A stretch of DNA of 64,000 nucleotides from contig NZ_JFCB01000008.1 of assembly GCF_000725125.1 (NCBI RefSeq), positions 149,715 through 213,714 of the forward strand, given 5' to 3'. The stretch is from Streptomyces toyocaensis. Its GTDB lineage: Bacteria; Actinomycetota; Actinomycetes; Streptomycetales; Streptomycetaceae. Below the pieces are notes generated by a model that made no database searches, was not told where the DNA came from, and saw nothing but the letters and a program-made list of their open reading frames with translations. Position numbers and translations under genes: made by a program. Shown in pieces: positions 31,532 to 39,719 of the stretch (the first letter of the stretch is position 1; every line of letters begins with the position of its first letter).

Positions 31532-32050
31532 ATGACACACGAGCCGGCGTACGAACTGGTCGTCTCCCTCCGTCCGCTGCTGCGTGCGGAGGCCGCGGCC
31601 GAGGCGCCCGACTGCGGAGCCGAAGCGGGCGATCTCGAACAGGCGGTCTGGCTCCGCCTGCTGGAGCGCCTCGCCACCGACGGCCCGCCGCCCGACCCGC
31701 CGGGCTGGCTCCGCCGGGTCGTCCGCGCCGAGGCCCGCCGCGCCCGCCGTACCGCCCGCCGGGAAACGGCGCTGAGCGGCGAGCCCGCCGACACCGGCCG
31801 CCCCGGCCCCGAGGAGGTGGCCCTGGCCGCCGCCCGCCGGCGCGCCCTCCGGGACGCCGTACGGCGGCTGCCCGGCCGCTGCCCCCGGCTGATCGAGGCC
31901 CTGCTGTCCCCACGAGATCCGACATACCGGGAAATCGCAGGGGAGTTGGGTATCTCACAGGGCAGCCTCGGCCCGGAACGTTCCAGATGCCTGGGATGTC
32001 TGCGGCGTTTGCTCACACCGGAGGTTGCGGCGCGCCGAGGACGGGGATAG
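31532..32050 (+). CDS. Small sigma-70 family RNA polymerase sigma factor
   Basis: A 172-residue sigma factor-like protein. The N-terminal part (LEQAVWLRLLERLATDGPPP, GWLRRVVRAEARRARR) resembles region 2, and the C-terminal part (AVRRLPGRCPRLIEALLS, TYREIAGELGISQGSLGPER, CLGCLRRLL) is a clear region 4 HTH that recognises the -35 element. Region 2 is short and very Arg/Ala-rich, so the -10 recognition helix is hard to place. No anti-sigma gene is adjacent. Target genes are unknown. Confidence 0.8.
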   Translation: MTHEPAYELVVSLRPLLRAEAAAEAPDCGAEAGDLEQAVWLRLLERLATDGPPPDPPGWLRRVVRAEARRARRTARRETALSGEPADTGRPGPEEVALAAARRRALRDAVRRLPGRCPRLIEALLSPRDPTYREIAGELGISQGSLGPERSRCLGCLRRLLTPEVAARRGRG

Positions 32051-32095
32051 GAGTGGGGGACGACAGGTGATCAGGTGAGCGGGAGGCATGCGCAC

Positions 32096-32593
32096 ATGGG
32101 CATGAGCGTGACCATCTCTGCGGCGGCCGAGCAGGACGCGGAGCAGATCTTCAGGTTGCAGTACCTGTGCTTCCAGAGCGAAGCGGCGCTCTACGGCAAC
32201 TACCGCATCGATCCCCTCGTCCAGACCCTCGACTCGGTGCGCGAGGAGGTCGCCGGCGACTGCGTGGTCGTCGCCCGTCTCGGCGACGAGATCGTCGGCT
32301 CGGTCCACGGCAGGATCACCGAGGACGGCGCCGCCGCGATCGGCAAGCTCTGCGTCCACCCGCGCCTCCAGGGGCACGGCATCGGCGCGCGTCTGCTGCG
32401 GGCCGCGGAGTCCGCCCTCGCCGGAGAGGGCGGCGCCAGGACGTTCCGCCTGCACGCCGGGCACCGCAGCGAGAGCAACCTGCGGCTGTACAGCAGGGTC
32501 GGCTACCAGCGGGTGGGCACGTCCCGGGGCGCGGACGGCGTACCGATGATCGTCCTGGAGAAGGACGCGGAGACCTACGCGACGACCGCCTGA
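32096..32593 (+). CDS. GNAT-family N-acetyltransferase
   Basis: The start chosen is ATG 32096 with GGGAGG ten bases upstream; the 165-residue protein then begins MGMSVTISAAAEQDAEQI. The acetyl-CoA loop is LCVHPRLQGHGIGARLLRAA and motif B is NLRLYSRVGYQRVGT. It is preceded by the sigma factor gene and is convergent with a membrane protein gene (32594), whose stop abuts its own. The substrate is unknown. Confidence 0.9.
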   Translation: MGMSVTISAAAEQDAEQIFRLQYLCFQSEAALYGNYRIDPLVQTLDSVREEVAGDCVVVARLGDEIVGSVHGRITEDGAAAIGKLCVHPRLQGHGIGARLLRAAESALAGEGGARTFRLHAGHRSESNLRLYSRVGYQRVGTSRGADGVPMIVLEKDAETYATTA

Positions 32594-33022
32594 TCAGTCC
32601 CCGGGCCGCCGCGGCCGCGCGGCGCGCAGCCAGTACACGGCGGTCAGGGGCAGCAGCACGGGGATGAAGAGGTACCCCATCCCGTACTCCGACCACACGG
32701 TCGCGTCCGGGAAGGCGGACGGGTCCAGCAGCGTCCAGGTGCCCACGGTCAGTACGCCCACGAGCTCGGCGGCGCAGCACACCAGCGCCGCCCTGCGGGC
32801 CGTCTCCCCGCCCCGCACCAGCGTGTAGGTGATGAAGCCGTAGACCACCCCGGCCAGCGCGGACAGCGTGTAGGCGAGCGGAGCGCGGTCGAACTCGGTG
32901 GCGATCTGGTACGCCGAGCGCGACACCGCGCCGACGACCATCACCCCGTACAGCCACACCAGCAGCAGCCCGGGCCCGCCGATCAGCCGCGTGCGGTTCG
33001 GCTTCTGCTGTGTCGCGGCCAT
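32594..33022 (-). CDS. Small integral membrane protein
   Basis: Starts at ATG 33022 behind GGGGAGGC. The 142-residue protein has about four membrane helices (LLLVWLYGVMVVGAVSRSA, YTLSALAGVVYGFITYTL, ALVCCAAELVGVLTVGTW, YLFIPVLLPLTAVYWLRA) and a basic C-terminus. I do not recognise the function. It lies one base after the stop of the next small membrane gene, and the two probably form one operon. Confidence 0.8.
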   Translation of the reverse strand: MAATQQKPNRTRLIGGPGLLLVWLYGVMVVGAVSRSAYQIATEFDRAPLAYTLSALAGVVYGFITYTLVRGGETARRAALVCCAAELVGVLTVGTWTLLDPSAFPDATVWSEYGMGYLFIPVLLPLTAVYWLRAARPRRPGD

Positions 33023-33023
33023 C

Positions 33024-33383
33024 TCAGCCTCCCCAGATGTCGAAAAGGCGCACCTCGAGCACGGCCAGCACGACACCGCTCGCGGCGACCGTCAGCGATC
33101 CCCAGCGGGAGCGCTCGCCCAGCGACAGGAAACCCGCCGCGGGGACGCACGCGAACGAGCCGAGCAGATACGCCACGAAGACGGTCGTGCCCTGTTCCGG
33201 CTTCTCGCCCTGGGCCAGTCGCACGATCCCGACGACGAGCTGCACGAGCGCCAGCAGCGTGACCACGGCCATGCCGATGAAGTGCCAGTCCTTCGTCGGC
33301 TGATCACGGTAGGCGGCCCACCCGCACCAGGCGGCGAGCGACAACGCGGCGACACCGGTCACCACCGTCAGGACATCAAGCAT
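33024..33383 (-). CDS. Small integral membrane protein
   Basis: A 119-residue protein with four predicted helices (VVTGVAALSLAAWCGWAAY, FIGMAVVTLLALVQLVVGI, TTVFVAYLLGSFACVPAAG, SLTVAASGVVLAVLEVRL). The start is ATG 33383. Function unknown; it is the upstream gene of a two-gene membrane operon with 32594-33022. Confidence 0.8.
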   Translation of the reverse strand: MLDVLTVVTGVAALSLAAWCGWAAYRDQPTKDWHFIGMAVVTLLALVQLVVGIVRLAQGEKPEQGTTVFVAYLLGSFACVPAAGFLSLGERSRWGSLTVAASGVVLAVLEVRLFDIWGG

Positions 33384-33514
33384 GGCAGCGACCCTATTAC
33401 GCCGGAAAAGCCCCGCCGCGCCCGCCCCCGGGGGCGACCGCTCCGGCGTCCCGCGGCGAGCGGCCCGGCGGTCGCCGCCCGGCACGGTCCGGCCGACCCC
33501 GTAGGGTCGATGGC

Positions 33515-34165
33515 ATGACCATTCATGCGCGCGCCCTGCTCTTCGACAACGACGGGACCCTCGTGTCCTCCCTCGAGTCCGTGAACCGGTGCTGGACGCG
33601 GTGGGCCGTCGAGTACGGCATCACGGCCGAACAGTTCGGGCGGATCGAGCTGCACGGGCGGCCGGCCGCCGAGATAGCCGCCGACCTGCTGCCCGCCGAC
33701 GTCGTCCCGGAGGCCGTCGCGCGGATCGAGAACCTGGAGGTGGAGGACGTACCGGGCGGCGGGGTGCACCTGCTGCCGGGCACCCGGGACGTCCTCGACG
33801 CCCTGCCGGCCGAGCGCTGGGCCGTGGTCACCTCCGCCACCCGGCGGCTGGCCGAGGCCCGACTCGACGCCGTCGGCATCCTGCCCAAGACCCTCGTCGC
33901 CGCCGACGACATCACCCGCGGCAAGCCGGACCCCGAGCCCTACCTCCTCGCCGCCCGCGCCCTCGGCGTCGACCCGGCGCACTGCGTCGTCTTCGAGGAC
34001 GCCCCGGCCGGGCTGCAGGCCGGGCGCGCCGCCGGCATGAGGACCGTGGCCTTGGCCACAACCCACCAGGCCCACGAGCTGACCGCCGACCTGGTGGTCG
34101 AGGACCTCTCGGCCCTGTCCGTGCTGGTCACGGACGGGGGAGTGGAGATCTCCGTACGCCGCTGA
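33515..34165 (+). CDS. HAD-family sugar phosphatase-like protein
   Basis: A 216-residue haloacid dehalogenase-fold phosphatase. Motif I is LLFDNDGTLVSS with the nucleophile and acid aspartates, motif II is AVVTSATRRLAEAR, motif III is the lysine in GKPDPEPYLLAARAL, and motif IV is CVVFEDAPAGLQAGRAAGM. The subfamily resembles phosphatases of small sugar phosphates such as glycerol 3-phosphate or 2-deoxyglucose 6-phosphate; the substrate is unknown. Confidence 0.92.
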   Translation: MTIHARALLFDNDGTLVSSLESVNRCWTRWAVEYGITAEQFGRIELHGRPAAEIAADLLPADVVPEAVARIENLEVEDVPGGGVHLLPGTRDVLDALPAERWAVVTSATRRLAEARLDAVGILPKTLVAADDITRGKPDPEPYLLAARALGVDPAHCVVFEDAPAGLQAGRAAGMRTVALATTHQAHELTADLVVEDLSALSVLVTDGGVEISVRR

Positions 34166-34248
34166 CGTGCGGGCCCGGGTGTCTCACGACTGTCCAGCAT
34201 CCGGACAGCCGGCCCGGGTAAGGACCAAACGTCTGCTTTACTGATCGC

Positions 34249-34341
34249 ATGACCAGGACGAGCGACCGCATCCCTGCGACCGAGGCGACCATGACGCCCG
34301 GTGCTCGTTGTATGTGTCAGTGCCGAATGTGCGCCTTCTAG
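34249..34341 (+). CDS. Cys/Met-rich leader peptide upstream of metN
   Basis: A 30-codon ORF runs from ATG 34249 to TAG 34341 and ends RCMCQCRMCAF: four cysteine and two methionine codons in the last eleven. It lies about 210 bases before metN with no other gene between. A -10-like TTTACTGAT at 34237-34245 would place transcription start near its ATG, so the leader may be translated without a 5' leader. Short open frames with clustered Cys codons act as cysteine-responsive attenuators before sulfur genes in mycobacteria (established there); the same role here, for a methionine importer, is inference. Mutually exclusive hairpins follow the stop. Confidence 0.65.
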   Translation: MTRTSDRIPATEATMTPGARCMCQCRMCAF

Positions 34342-34363
34342 AGGGCCCCCGCACCATCTGAGC

Positions 34364-34392
34364 CTCGCGCCCCGAAGCGAGAGCCGGCTCGC
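34364..34392 (+). promoter_or_regulatory. Candidate attenuator hairpins after the metN leader peptide
   Basis: Three short segments can pair in two exclusive ways: CTCGC (34364-34368) with GCGAG (34377-34381), or GCGAG with the second CTCGC (34388-34392). They begin 23 bases after the leader-peptide stop, so a ribosome stalled on the Cys codons could alter which pairing forms. Further symmetric elements follow (GCATGC copies near 34402-34417; GCACG-cct-CGTGC near 34508-34520). This was paired by eye only; no folding was done. Confidence 0.4.
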
Positions 34393-34551
34393 GTCCGCCC
34401 GCATGCCCCGCATGCCTGACCGGGCCACGCCCCCGCGCGCACGTTTCCCCACGGTCTGCTTCGCCCTGCCCCGCGAGAGCCGTGCCGCCCGGCTGCCTTT
34501 CGACCCTGCACGCCTCGTGCCCGGCGCACACGACGCGCCGCGCACTCGACA

Positions 34552-35604
34552 GTGACGGATATCCACGTGATCACCACCTCGGGCCTGACGAAGGTCTACC
34601 GCTCACGCGGCCGCGAGGTCACCGCCCTGGACGGCGTCGACCTGCACGTCCGCGAAGGCGAGGTCTACGGCGTCATCGGCCAGTCCGGCGCCGGCAAGTC
34701 CTCCCTCATCCGCTGCGTCAACCTCCTGGAACGCCCCACCTCCGGCACCGTGACCGTGGCCGGCCAGGACCTCACCGCGCTCGCCGGCCGCGGCCCCCGC
34801 GCCGGCCGGGAACTGCGGCAGGCGCGCAGCCGCATCGGCATGGTCTTCCAGCACTTCAACCTGCTGTCCTCGCGCACCGTGCAGGACAACGTCGAACTGC
34901 CCCTGGAGATCCTCGGCACGTCGGGGAAGGAACGTTCCCGCAGGGCGCTGGAACTGCTCGACCTGGTGGGCCTCGCCGACAAGGCCAAGGCCTACCCCGC
35001 CCAGCTCTCCGGCGGTCAGAAGCAGCGCGTCGGCATCGCCCGCGCGCTCGCCGGCGACCCCAAGGTCCTGCTCTCCGACGAGGCCACCAGCGCCCTGGAC
35101 CCCGAGACCACCCGCTCGATTCTGCAGCTCCTGCGCGACCTCAACCGCCGGCTCGGCCTCACCGTCCTGCTCATCACCCACGAGATGGACGTCGTGAAGC
35201 AGATCTGCGACTCGGCCGCCCTCATGGAGCGGGGCCGCGTCGTCGAGTCCGGAACGGTCGCCGACCTCCTGGCCACCCCCGGCTCGGAACTGGCCTCCGC
35301 CCTGTTCCCCGTCGGCGGCGAGGCCTCCGGCGACGACCGCACCGTCCTCGACGTCACCTTCCACGGCGACAGCGCGACCCAGCCGGTCATCTCCCAGCTG
35401 TCGCGCACCTACAACATCGACATATCGATCCTCGGCGCCGCCATCGACACCGTCGGCGGGCTCCAGGTCGGCCGGATGCGCATCGAACTGCCCGGCCGCT
35501 ACGAGGACAACGTCGTACCCGTCGGGTTCCTGCGTGAACAGGGCCTGCAGATCGACGTCGTGAACCGGGAAGAGCCCGCGCTGGTGAAGGAGGGGGCCAA
35601 GTGA
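34552..35604 (+). CDS. metN: Methionine ABC transporter ATP-binding protein
   Basis: The 350-residue ATPase energises methionine uptake at the inner face of the membrane. Walker A is GQSGAGKSSLIRC, the Q-loop follows in VFQHFNLL, the signature is LSGGQKQRVGIARALA, Walker B is VLLSDEATSALD, and the H-loop is LITHEMDVV. The C-terminal 100 residues (TVLDVTFHGDSATQPVISQL to LQIDVVNREE) form the NIL domain, which senses methionine and gives feedback inhibition in this family. The start is GTG 34552; its end overlaps metI. Confidence 0.96.
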   Translation: MTDIHVITTSGLTKVYRSRGREVTALDGVDLHVREGEVYGVIGQSGAGKSSLIRCVNLLERPTSGTVTVAGQDLTALAGRGPRAGRELRQARSRIGMVFQHFNLLSSRTVQDNVELPLEILGTSGKERSRRALELLDLVGLADKAKAYPAQLSGGQKQRVGIARALAGDPKVLLSDEATSALDPETTRSILQLLRDLNRRLGLTVLLITHEMDVVKQICDSAALMERGRVVESGTVADLLATPGSELASALFPVGGEASGDDRTVLDVTFHGDSATQPVISQLSRTYNIDISILGAAIDTVGGLQVGRMRIELPGRYEDNVVPVGFLREQGLQIDVVNREEPALVKEGAK

Positions 35605-36335
35605 CCTGGTCCGAGATGCAGCCGCTGCTCGAACAGGCGTGTGTCGAGACGCTGGTCATGGTGGGCTGGTCCACCCTGATCGCCGTCGCGGTCGGCCTTC
35701 CGCTCGGCATCCTGCTCGTCCTCACCGACCGGAACGGCCTGCTGCAGAACACCGTGGTGAGCAAGGTCCTCGGGCAGATCGTGAACGTCGGCCGCTCGAT
35801 GCCGTTCATCATCCTCATGGTCGCCCTGACGAGCTTCACCCGCTGGGTCACCGGCACGTCCATCGGCAGCGAGGCAGCGATCGTGCCGCTCGCCATCAGC
35901 GGCATCCCGTTCTTCGCCCGGCTCGTGGAGACGGCCGTCCGCGAAGTGGACCACGGGCTCGTCGAGGCCGTGCAGGCCATGGGCGGCAACACCTGGACGC
36001 TCGTCCGCAAGGTGCTCGTCCCCGAATCGCTGCCCTCGCTGATCGCCAGCACCACCACCACGGTCATCGCCCTCATCGGGTACTCGGCCATGGCCGGTGC
36101 CGTGGGCGGCGGCGGCCTCGGCGACTTCGCCGTCCGCTACGGCTACCAGCGCTTCGACAGCGAACTGATGTGGATCACCGTCGCGATCCTCGCCGTGGTC
36201 ATCTCGCTCATCCAGTTCGCCGGCGACCTCGCGGCCCGGGCCCTGCACCGCCGCGGCGCCCGCTCCGGCCCCGGCCCGAAGCTCCTGTTCCTCAAGGCCG
36301 CAGAGCCCGCCGCCGACGTCGGCAAGGTCGCGTAA
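35601..36335 (+). CDS. metI: Methionine ABC transporter permease
   Basis: A 244-residue membrane permease with about five or six helices and the MetI-type permease pattern (SMPFIILMVALTSFTRWVTG, GIPFFARLVETAVREVDHGL, VEAVQAMGGNTWTLVRKVLV, the EAA-like loop that contacts MetN). The start overlaps the metN stop, so the two proteins are translationally coupled. It forms the channel of the MetNIQ system. Confidence 0.95.
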   Translation: MTWSEMQPLLEQACVETLVMVGWSTLIAVAVGLPLGILLVLTDRNGLLQNTVVSKVLGQIVNVGRSMPFIILMVALTSFTRWVTGTSIGSEAAIVPLAISGIPFFARLVETAVREVDHGLVEAVQAMGGNTWTLVRKVLVPESLPSLIASTTTTVIALIGYSAMAGAVGGGGLGDFAVRYGYQRFDSELMWITVAILAVVISLIQFAGDLAARALHRRGARSGPGPKLLFLKAAEPAADVGKVA

Positions 36336-36412
36336 CGCCCCGCCCCAGACTCCCCGCACCCCGGGGCCGCACCACCGCACCACCGCACCACCACCAAGGA
36401 AAGGCACTTTTC

Positions 36413-37240
36413 GTGCGTAACACCGCCAAGATCACCACCGCCGTCCTCGCCGCCGGAGCCCTCACCCTCGGGCTCACCGCCTGCGGCTCCGGGAAGGACG
36501 CCGCCTCCGACACCTCCGGCCCGCTGATCGTCGCCGCGAGCCCCGTGCCGCACGCCGAGATCCTCACCTTCGTCAAGGACAACCTGGCTCAGAAGGCCGG
36601 CCTCGACCTCGAGGTCAAGGAGTTCACCGACTACGTCACCCCGAACACGGCCACCGAGGACGGCTCCGTGGGCGCCAACTTCTTCCAGACCCAGCCGTAC
36701 CTCGACGACTTCAACAAGAAGAACGGCACCCACATCGTGTCCGTCGTCGACGTGCACCTGGAGCCGCTCGGCCTCTACTCCAACAAGGTGGGCAAGGCCG
36801 AACAGCTGAAGAAGGGGGCGACCGTCGCGATCCCCAACGACACGGTCAACGAGGGCCGCGCCCTGCAGCTGCTCGCCGCCAACGGGCTGATCACCCTCAA
36901 GGACGGCGTCGGCACCGCCGCGACCCCCGCCGACATCACCAAGAACCCCAAGGACCTCACCTTCAAGGAGCTCGAGGCGGCCCAGACGCCCCGCTCCCTC
37001 GAGGACGTCGACGCGGCGGTCGTGAACGGCAACTACGCCATCGAGGCCGACCTCAAGCCCGCTGAGGACGCCCTCGTCCTGGAGGCCGCCAAGGGCAACC
37101 CGAACAGCAACCTCCTCGCGGTCAAGGAGGGCCAGGAGGACGACCCGCGCGTGAAGAAGCTCGCCGAGCTCCTCACCTCCCCCGAGGTGAAGAAGTTCAT
37201 CGAGGACAAGTACGCCGGTTCCGTCCTCGCGTCCTTCTGA
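36413..37240 (+). CDS. metQ: Methionine-binding lipoprotein
   Basis: A 275-residue substrate-binding lipoprotein of the NlpA/MetQ family. The signal ends in the lipobox LGLTACGSG, so the cysteine is lipidated at the outer face of the membrane. Ligand-binding blocks include ASPVPHAEILTFVKDNLAQK, FTDYVTPNTATEDGSVGANF, FFQTQPYLDDF, VVNGNYAIEADLKP. GTG 36413 has AAGGAAAGG upstream. A terminator follows the operon. Confidence 0.96.
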   Translation: MRNTAKITTAVLAAGALTLGLTACGSGKDAASDTSGPLIVAASPVPHAEILTFVKDNLAQKAGLDLEVKEFTDYVTPNTATEDGSVGANFFQTQPYLDDFNKKNGTHIVSVVDVHLEPLGLYSNKVGKAEQLKKGATVAIPNDTVNEGRALQLLAANGLITLKDGVGTAATPADITKNPKDLTFKELEAAQTPRSLEDVDAAVVNGNYAIEADLKPAEDALVLEAAKGNPNSNLLAVKEGQEDDPRVKKLAELLTSPEVKKFIEDKYAGSVLASF

Positions 37241-37256
37241 CCGGACCGTCCGCCGG

Positions 37257-37295
37257 CCACGGGGTCCAGTCCTTTTCCGGGAGTGGACCCCGTGG
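37257..37295 (+). terminator. Terminator of the metNIQ operon
   Basis: Arms CCACGGGGTCCA (37257-37268) and TGGACCCCGTGG (37284-37295) form a perfect 12-bp stem 17 bases after the metQ stop. Confidence 0.85.
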
Positions 37296-37371
37296 TGCGG
37301 CTGAGTCCTTTCATGCTGCATGCTGGGCAGTTCAGCAGCACCCGACGGTCTCTCAGGTAACGGAGCGGCGC

Positions 37372-38010
37372 ATGACGAGCACCTTCCCCGACATCTCCAT
37401 CAGCACGGAGCGGTTGGTGCTGCGTTCTCTCGACACGGACGACGTCCCCGCCCTGGCCGCCATGATGAACGACGAGCAGGTCGCCGCCTGGACCTCCGTC
37501 CCCCAGCCCTTCACCGAGCAGGCCGCCCGCACCTGGATCACGGAGTACGCCCCCGCCGAGCGCGCGGCCGGCCGCGGCCTCGACCTCGCCGTCACCGAGT
37601 TCCTCACCCAGCGTCCGGTCGGTGTCATCCAGCTCGGCAGGACCAACTGGCGCGTGCGGTCCGCGGAGCTCTCGTACATCATCGCCCCCTGGGCGCGCGG
37701 CGAGGGCTACGCCTCGGAGGCGGCGCTCGCCACCGCCCAGTGGCTCTTCGGCGATCAGAAGTTCGAACGGATCGAACTGCGCACCGCCGCCGGCAACACC
37801 GCCTCCCAGCAGGTCGCCCAGAAGATCGGCTGCATCAGCGAGGGCGTGCTGCGCAACGCCTGCATAGCCCGCGTCCGCACCGAGGACGGCGGCTGGAGCG
37901 ACGTGCGGACCGACTACATCGTGTGGAGCCTGCTCCCCGAGGACATCGAGGGCGCGGACGGCCAACTGGCCGACAGCAACGGCTTCACCGGCTACACCGA
38001 CTGGAACTGA
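37372..38010 (+). CDS. GNAT acetyltransferase, RimJ/RimL-like
   Basis: The 212-residue protein resembles ribosomal-protein N-terminal acetyltransferases and related resistance acetyltransferases: ISTERLVLRSLDTDDVPALA, LSYIIAPWARGEGYASEAAL (acetyl-CoA loop), RIELRTAAGNTASQQVAQKI and GCISEGVLRNA. It starts at ATG 37372. The substrate is unknown; it is a separate unit between metQ and cobL. Confidence 0.92.
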   Translation: MTSTFPDISISTERLVLRSLDTDDVPALAAMMNDEQVAAWTSVPQPFTEQAARTWITEYAPAERAAGRGLDLAVTEFLTQRPVGVIQLGRTNWRVRSAELSYIIAPWARGEGYASEAALATAQWLFGDQKFERIELRTAAGNTASQQVAQKIGCISEGVLRNACIARVRTEDGGWSDVRTDYIVWSLLPEDIEGADGQLADSNGFTGYTDWN

Positions 38011-38138
38011 CCTCCGGGGAACGCGCTGCCGGTGCCACCGGCGCAGCGGTCCACGGCCGCACCGGGTAGTCTCAGCAGACCCGCCCCACGGCGGAACAGC
38101 CGACGACGACCTGCGCAAACCCCAGGAGACTGACGACG

Positions 38139-39350
38139 ATGGCCGACCGGGTCACGGTGATCGGCTGGGACGGTTCGCCGCTGACCGACGCGGCACGCGC
38201 CGCGCTGGGCGCCGCCACGCTGGTGGCCGGAGCCGCCCACCACCTGGCGCTCCCCGAAGTGCCCGCCGGCGCCGAACGCGTCCGGCTCGGGTCCGTCGCC
38301 CTCGCCGCCCGCCGCATCGCCGCCCACCGCGGCACGGCGGTCGTGCTCGCCGACGGCGACCCCGGCTTCTTCGGCGTCGTACGCACCCTGCGCGCACCGG
38401 AGTTCGGCCTGGAGGTCGAGGTCGTGCCCGCCGTCTCCTCCGTCGCCTCCGCCTTCGCCCGCGCCGGCATGCCCTGGGACGACGCCCACGTGGTCGTCGC
38501 ACACCCGCGAACGCTGCGCCGCGCGGTGAATGTGTGCCGCGCCCACACCAAAGTGGCGGTTCTGACCTCACCCGGCGCCGGTCCCGCCGAACTCGGCCTG
38601 CTGATGGAGGGCATCCACCGCACCTTCGTCATCTGCGAGGAACTCGGCACCCCGGGCGAGCAGATCAGCGTGGTGACCTCCGACAAGGCCGCCGACCACA
38701 CCTGGCGCGACCCCAATGTCGTCATCGTCATCGGCGGCCCCGTGGGCGCCGCCGAGTCCGGCGGCTGGATCGCCGGACGCGACCCCTCGGGCGGTCCGCG
38801 CGGCTGGTCGCTGCCCGCCGGGGAGTACGGCGGTGAACTCGGCGAAGGGGAACGGGAGCCCCTGCGCACCTCGCAACTCGCCCGGCTGGGACCGCGTCTC
38901 GGCGACCTGGTCTGGGACATCGGCTGCGGCAGCGGTGCCTTCGCCACCGACGCCGCCCGGGCCGGCGCCGCCGTCATCGCCGTCGACAGCGACTCGCGGG
39001 CCTGCGCCCGCACCGACGCCGCCGCCCGCCGGCACGGGGTGCAGCTCCAGATCGTCCACGGCACCGCTCCGCACGCGCTGGAGAACCTCCCCGAGCCGGA
39101 CGTCGTCCGCGTCGGCGGCGGGGGAGCGGCCGTCGTCTCCGCGGTCGCCGACCGCCGTCCGCAGCGCATCGTCGCGCACGCCGCCACCCGTGACGCGGCC
39201 GAACTCATCGGCCGGGACCTGGCGGAACACGGCTACGAGGTCGAGTGCGCCCTGCTGCAGTCCGTCGAACTCGACACCAGGGCCTGGACGGAGAAGGAGC
39301 GGAGCGTCGCCTTCCTGCTCAGCGGGGTGCTGCCCGCGCGCGGCAACTGA
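38139..39350 (+). CDS. cobL: Precorrin-6Y C5,15-methyltransferase (CbiE/CbiT fusion)
   Basis: This 403-residue enzyme methylates C5 and C15 and decarboxylates the corrin ring in cobalamin synthesis. The N-terminal half (about 1-205) is the tetrapyrrole methylase CbiE (VTVIGWDGSPLTDAARAA, VVLADGDPGFFGVVRTLR, DDAHVVVAHPR). The C-terminal half is CbiT, with the SAM motif LVWDIGCGSGAFATDAARAG and VDSDSRACART. ATG 38139 starts it. It opens the small cobalamin group here. Confidence 0.96.
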   Translation: MADRVTVIGWDGSPLTDAARAALGAATLVAGAAHHLALPEVPAGAERVRLGSVALAARRIAAHRGTAVVLADGDPGFFGVVRTLRAPEFGLEVEVVPAVSSVASAFARAGMPWDDAHVVVAHPRTLRRAVNVCRAHTKVAVLTSPGAGPAELGLLMEGIHRTFVICEELGTPGEQISVVTSDKAADHTWRDPNVVIVIGGPVGAAESGGWIAGRDPSGGPRGWSLPAGEYGGELGEGEREPLRTSQLARLGPRLGDLVWDIGCGSGAFATDAARAGAAVIAVDSDSRACARTDAAARRHGVQLQIVHGTAPHALENLPEPDVVRVGGGGAAVVSAVADRRPQRIVAHAATRDAAELIGRDLAEHGYEVECALLQSVELDTRAWTEKERSVAFLLSGVLPARGN

Positions 39351-39420
39351 TCCGATTGCCGTCCCCGTGATCGGGTTGTCGTACCGGGCCGGGTAGGCTG
39401 GCCGATCGTTGTACCGCACC

Positions 39421-39468
39421 GGACACCCGACGCTTCGTCGGTCAATGTCCGGAAAACGCGCCCGTTTT
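39421..39468 (+). promoter_or_regulatory. Two consecutive hairpins in the bluB-cobT leader region
   Basis: A nested hairpin with outer arms GGACA/TGTCC and inner arms CCGACG/CGTCGG spans 39421-39450, followed by AAAACG-CGCC-CGTTTT at 39453-39468, which is unusually A+T-rich for this DNA. They could be a terminator after cobL or a leader/operator of the next unit. None of the conserved parts of a cobalamin riboswitch was found. Confidence 0.4.
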
Positions 39469-39509
39469 AGGGTGGGTCGTGGTACGGCAGGAACCGGAGG
39501 ACGCGCAAC

Positions 39510-39689
39510 GTGGCGCAGTCCACAGCGGAACCGTCGCCGATCAAGCTGACGCGACGGCGGTGCGGCCGCGACAATGCCAGTGAATGGCTTTGTCGCCTTT
39601 TTCGGGCGGGCCGTTCGTGCCGCTGGGGACGCACGCTCGTTCTTCAGTGTGGGGCGGTCGGTGCGCCGTTCCGGGTGAGCTGGTCGTAG
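39510..39689 (+). CDS. Possible 59-residue protein
   Basis: A GTG at 39510 with GGAGG nine bases upstream opens a short frame starting AQSTAEPSPIKLTRRRCGRD and ending at TAG 39687-39689, 30 bases before the bluB-cobT start. It is basic and has four cysteines (CGRD, WLCRLF, RSCRWG, LQCGAV). The ribosome-binding site and position suggest it may be translated, but the composition is not clearly protein-like and no family is recognised. The rest of 39351-39719 holds the hairpins described above and no other gene. Confidence 0.3.
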   Translation: MAQSTAEPSPIKLTRRRCGRDNASEWLCRLFRAGRSCRWGRTLVLQCGAVGAPFRVSWS

Positions 39690-39719
39690 GAGCACTAACC
39701 GATGGGGCGAGGGGTACGC

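Noticed and set aside
34166..34551. SAM riboswitch before metN
   Set aside because: The conserved SAM-I or SAM-IV core segments are not present; the short Cys-rich ORF explains the leader better. An Infernal search would settle it.
39351..39719. Cobalamin riboswitch before bluB-cobT
   Set aside because: The region lacks the conserved core pairing segments and B12-box sequence; only simple hairpins are visible.
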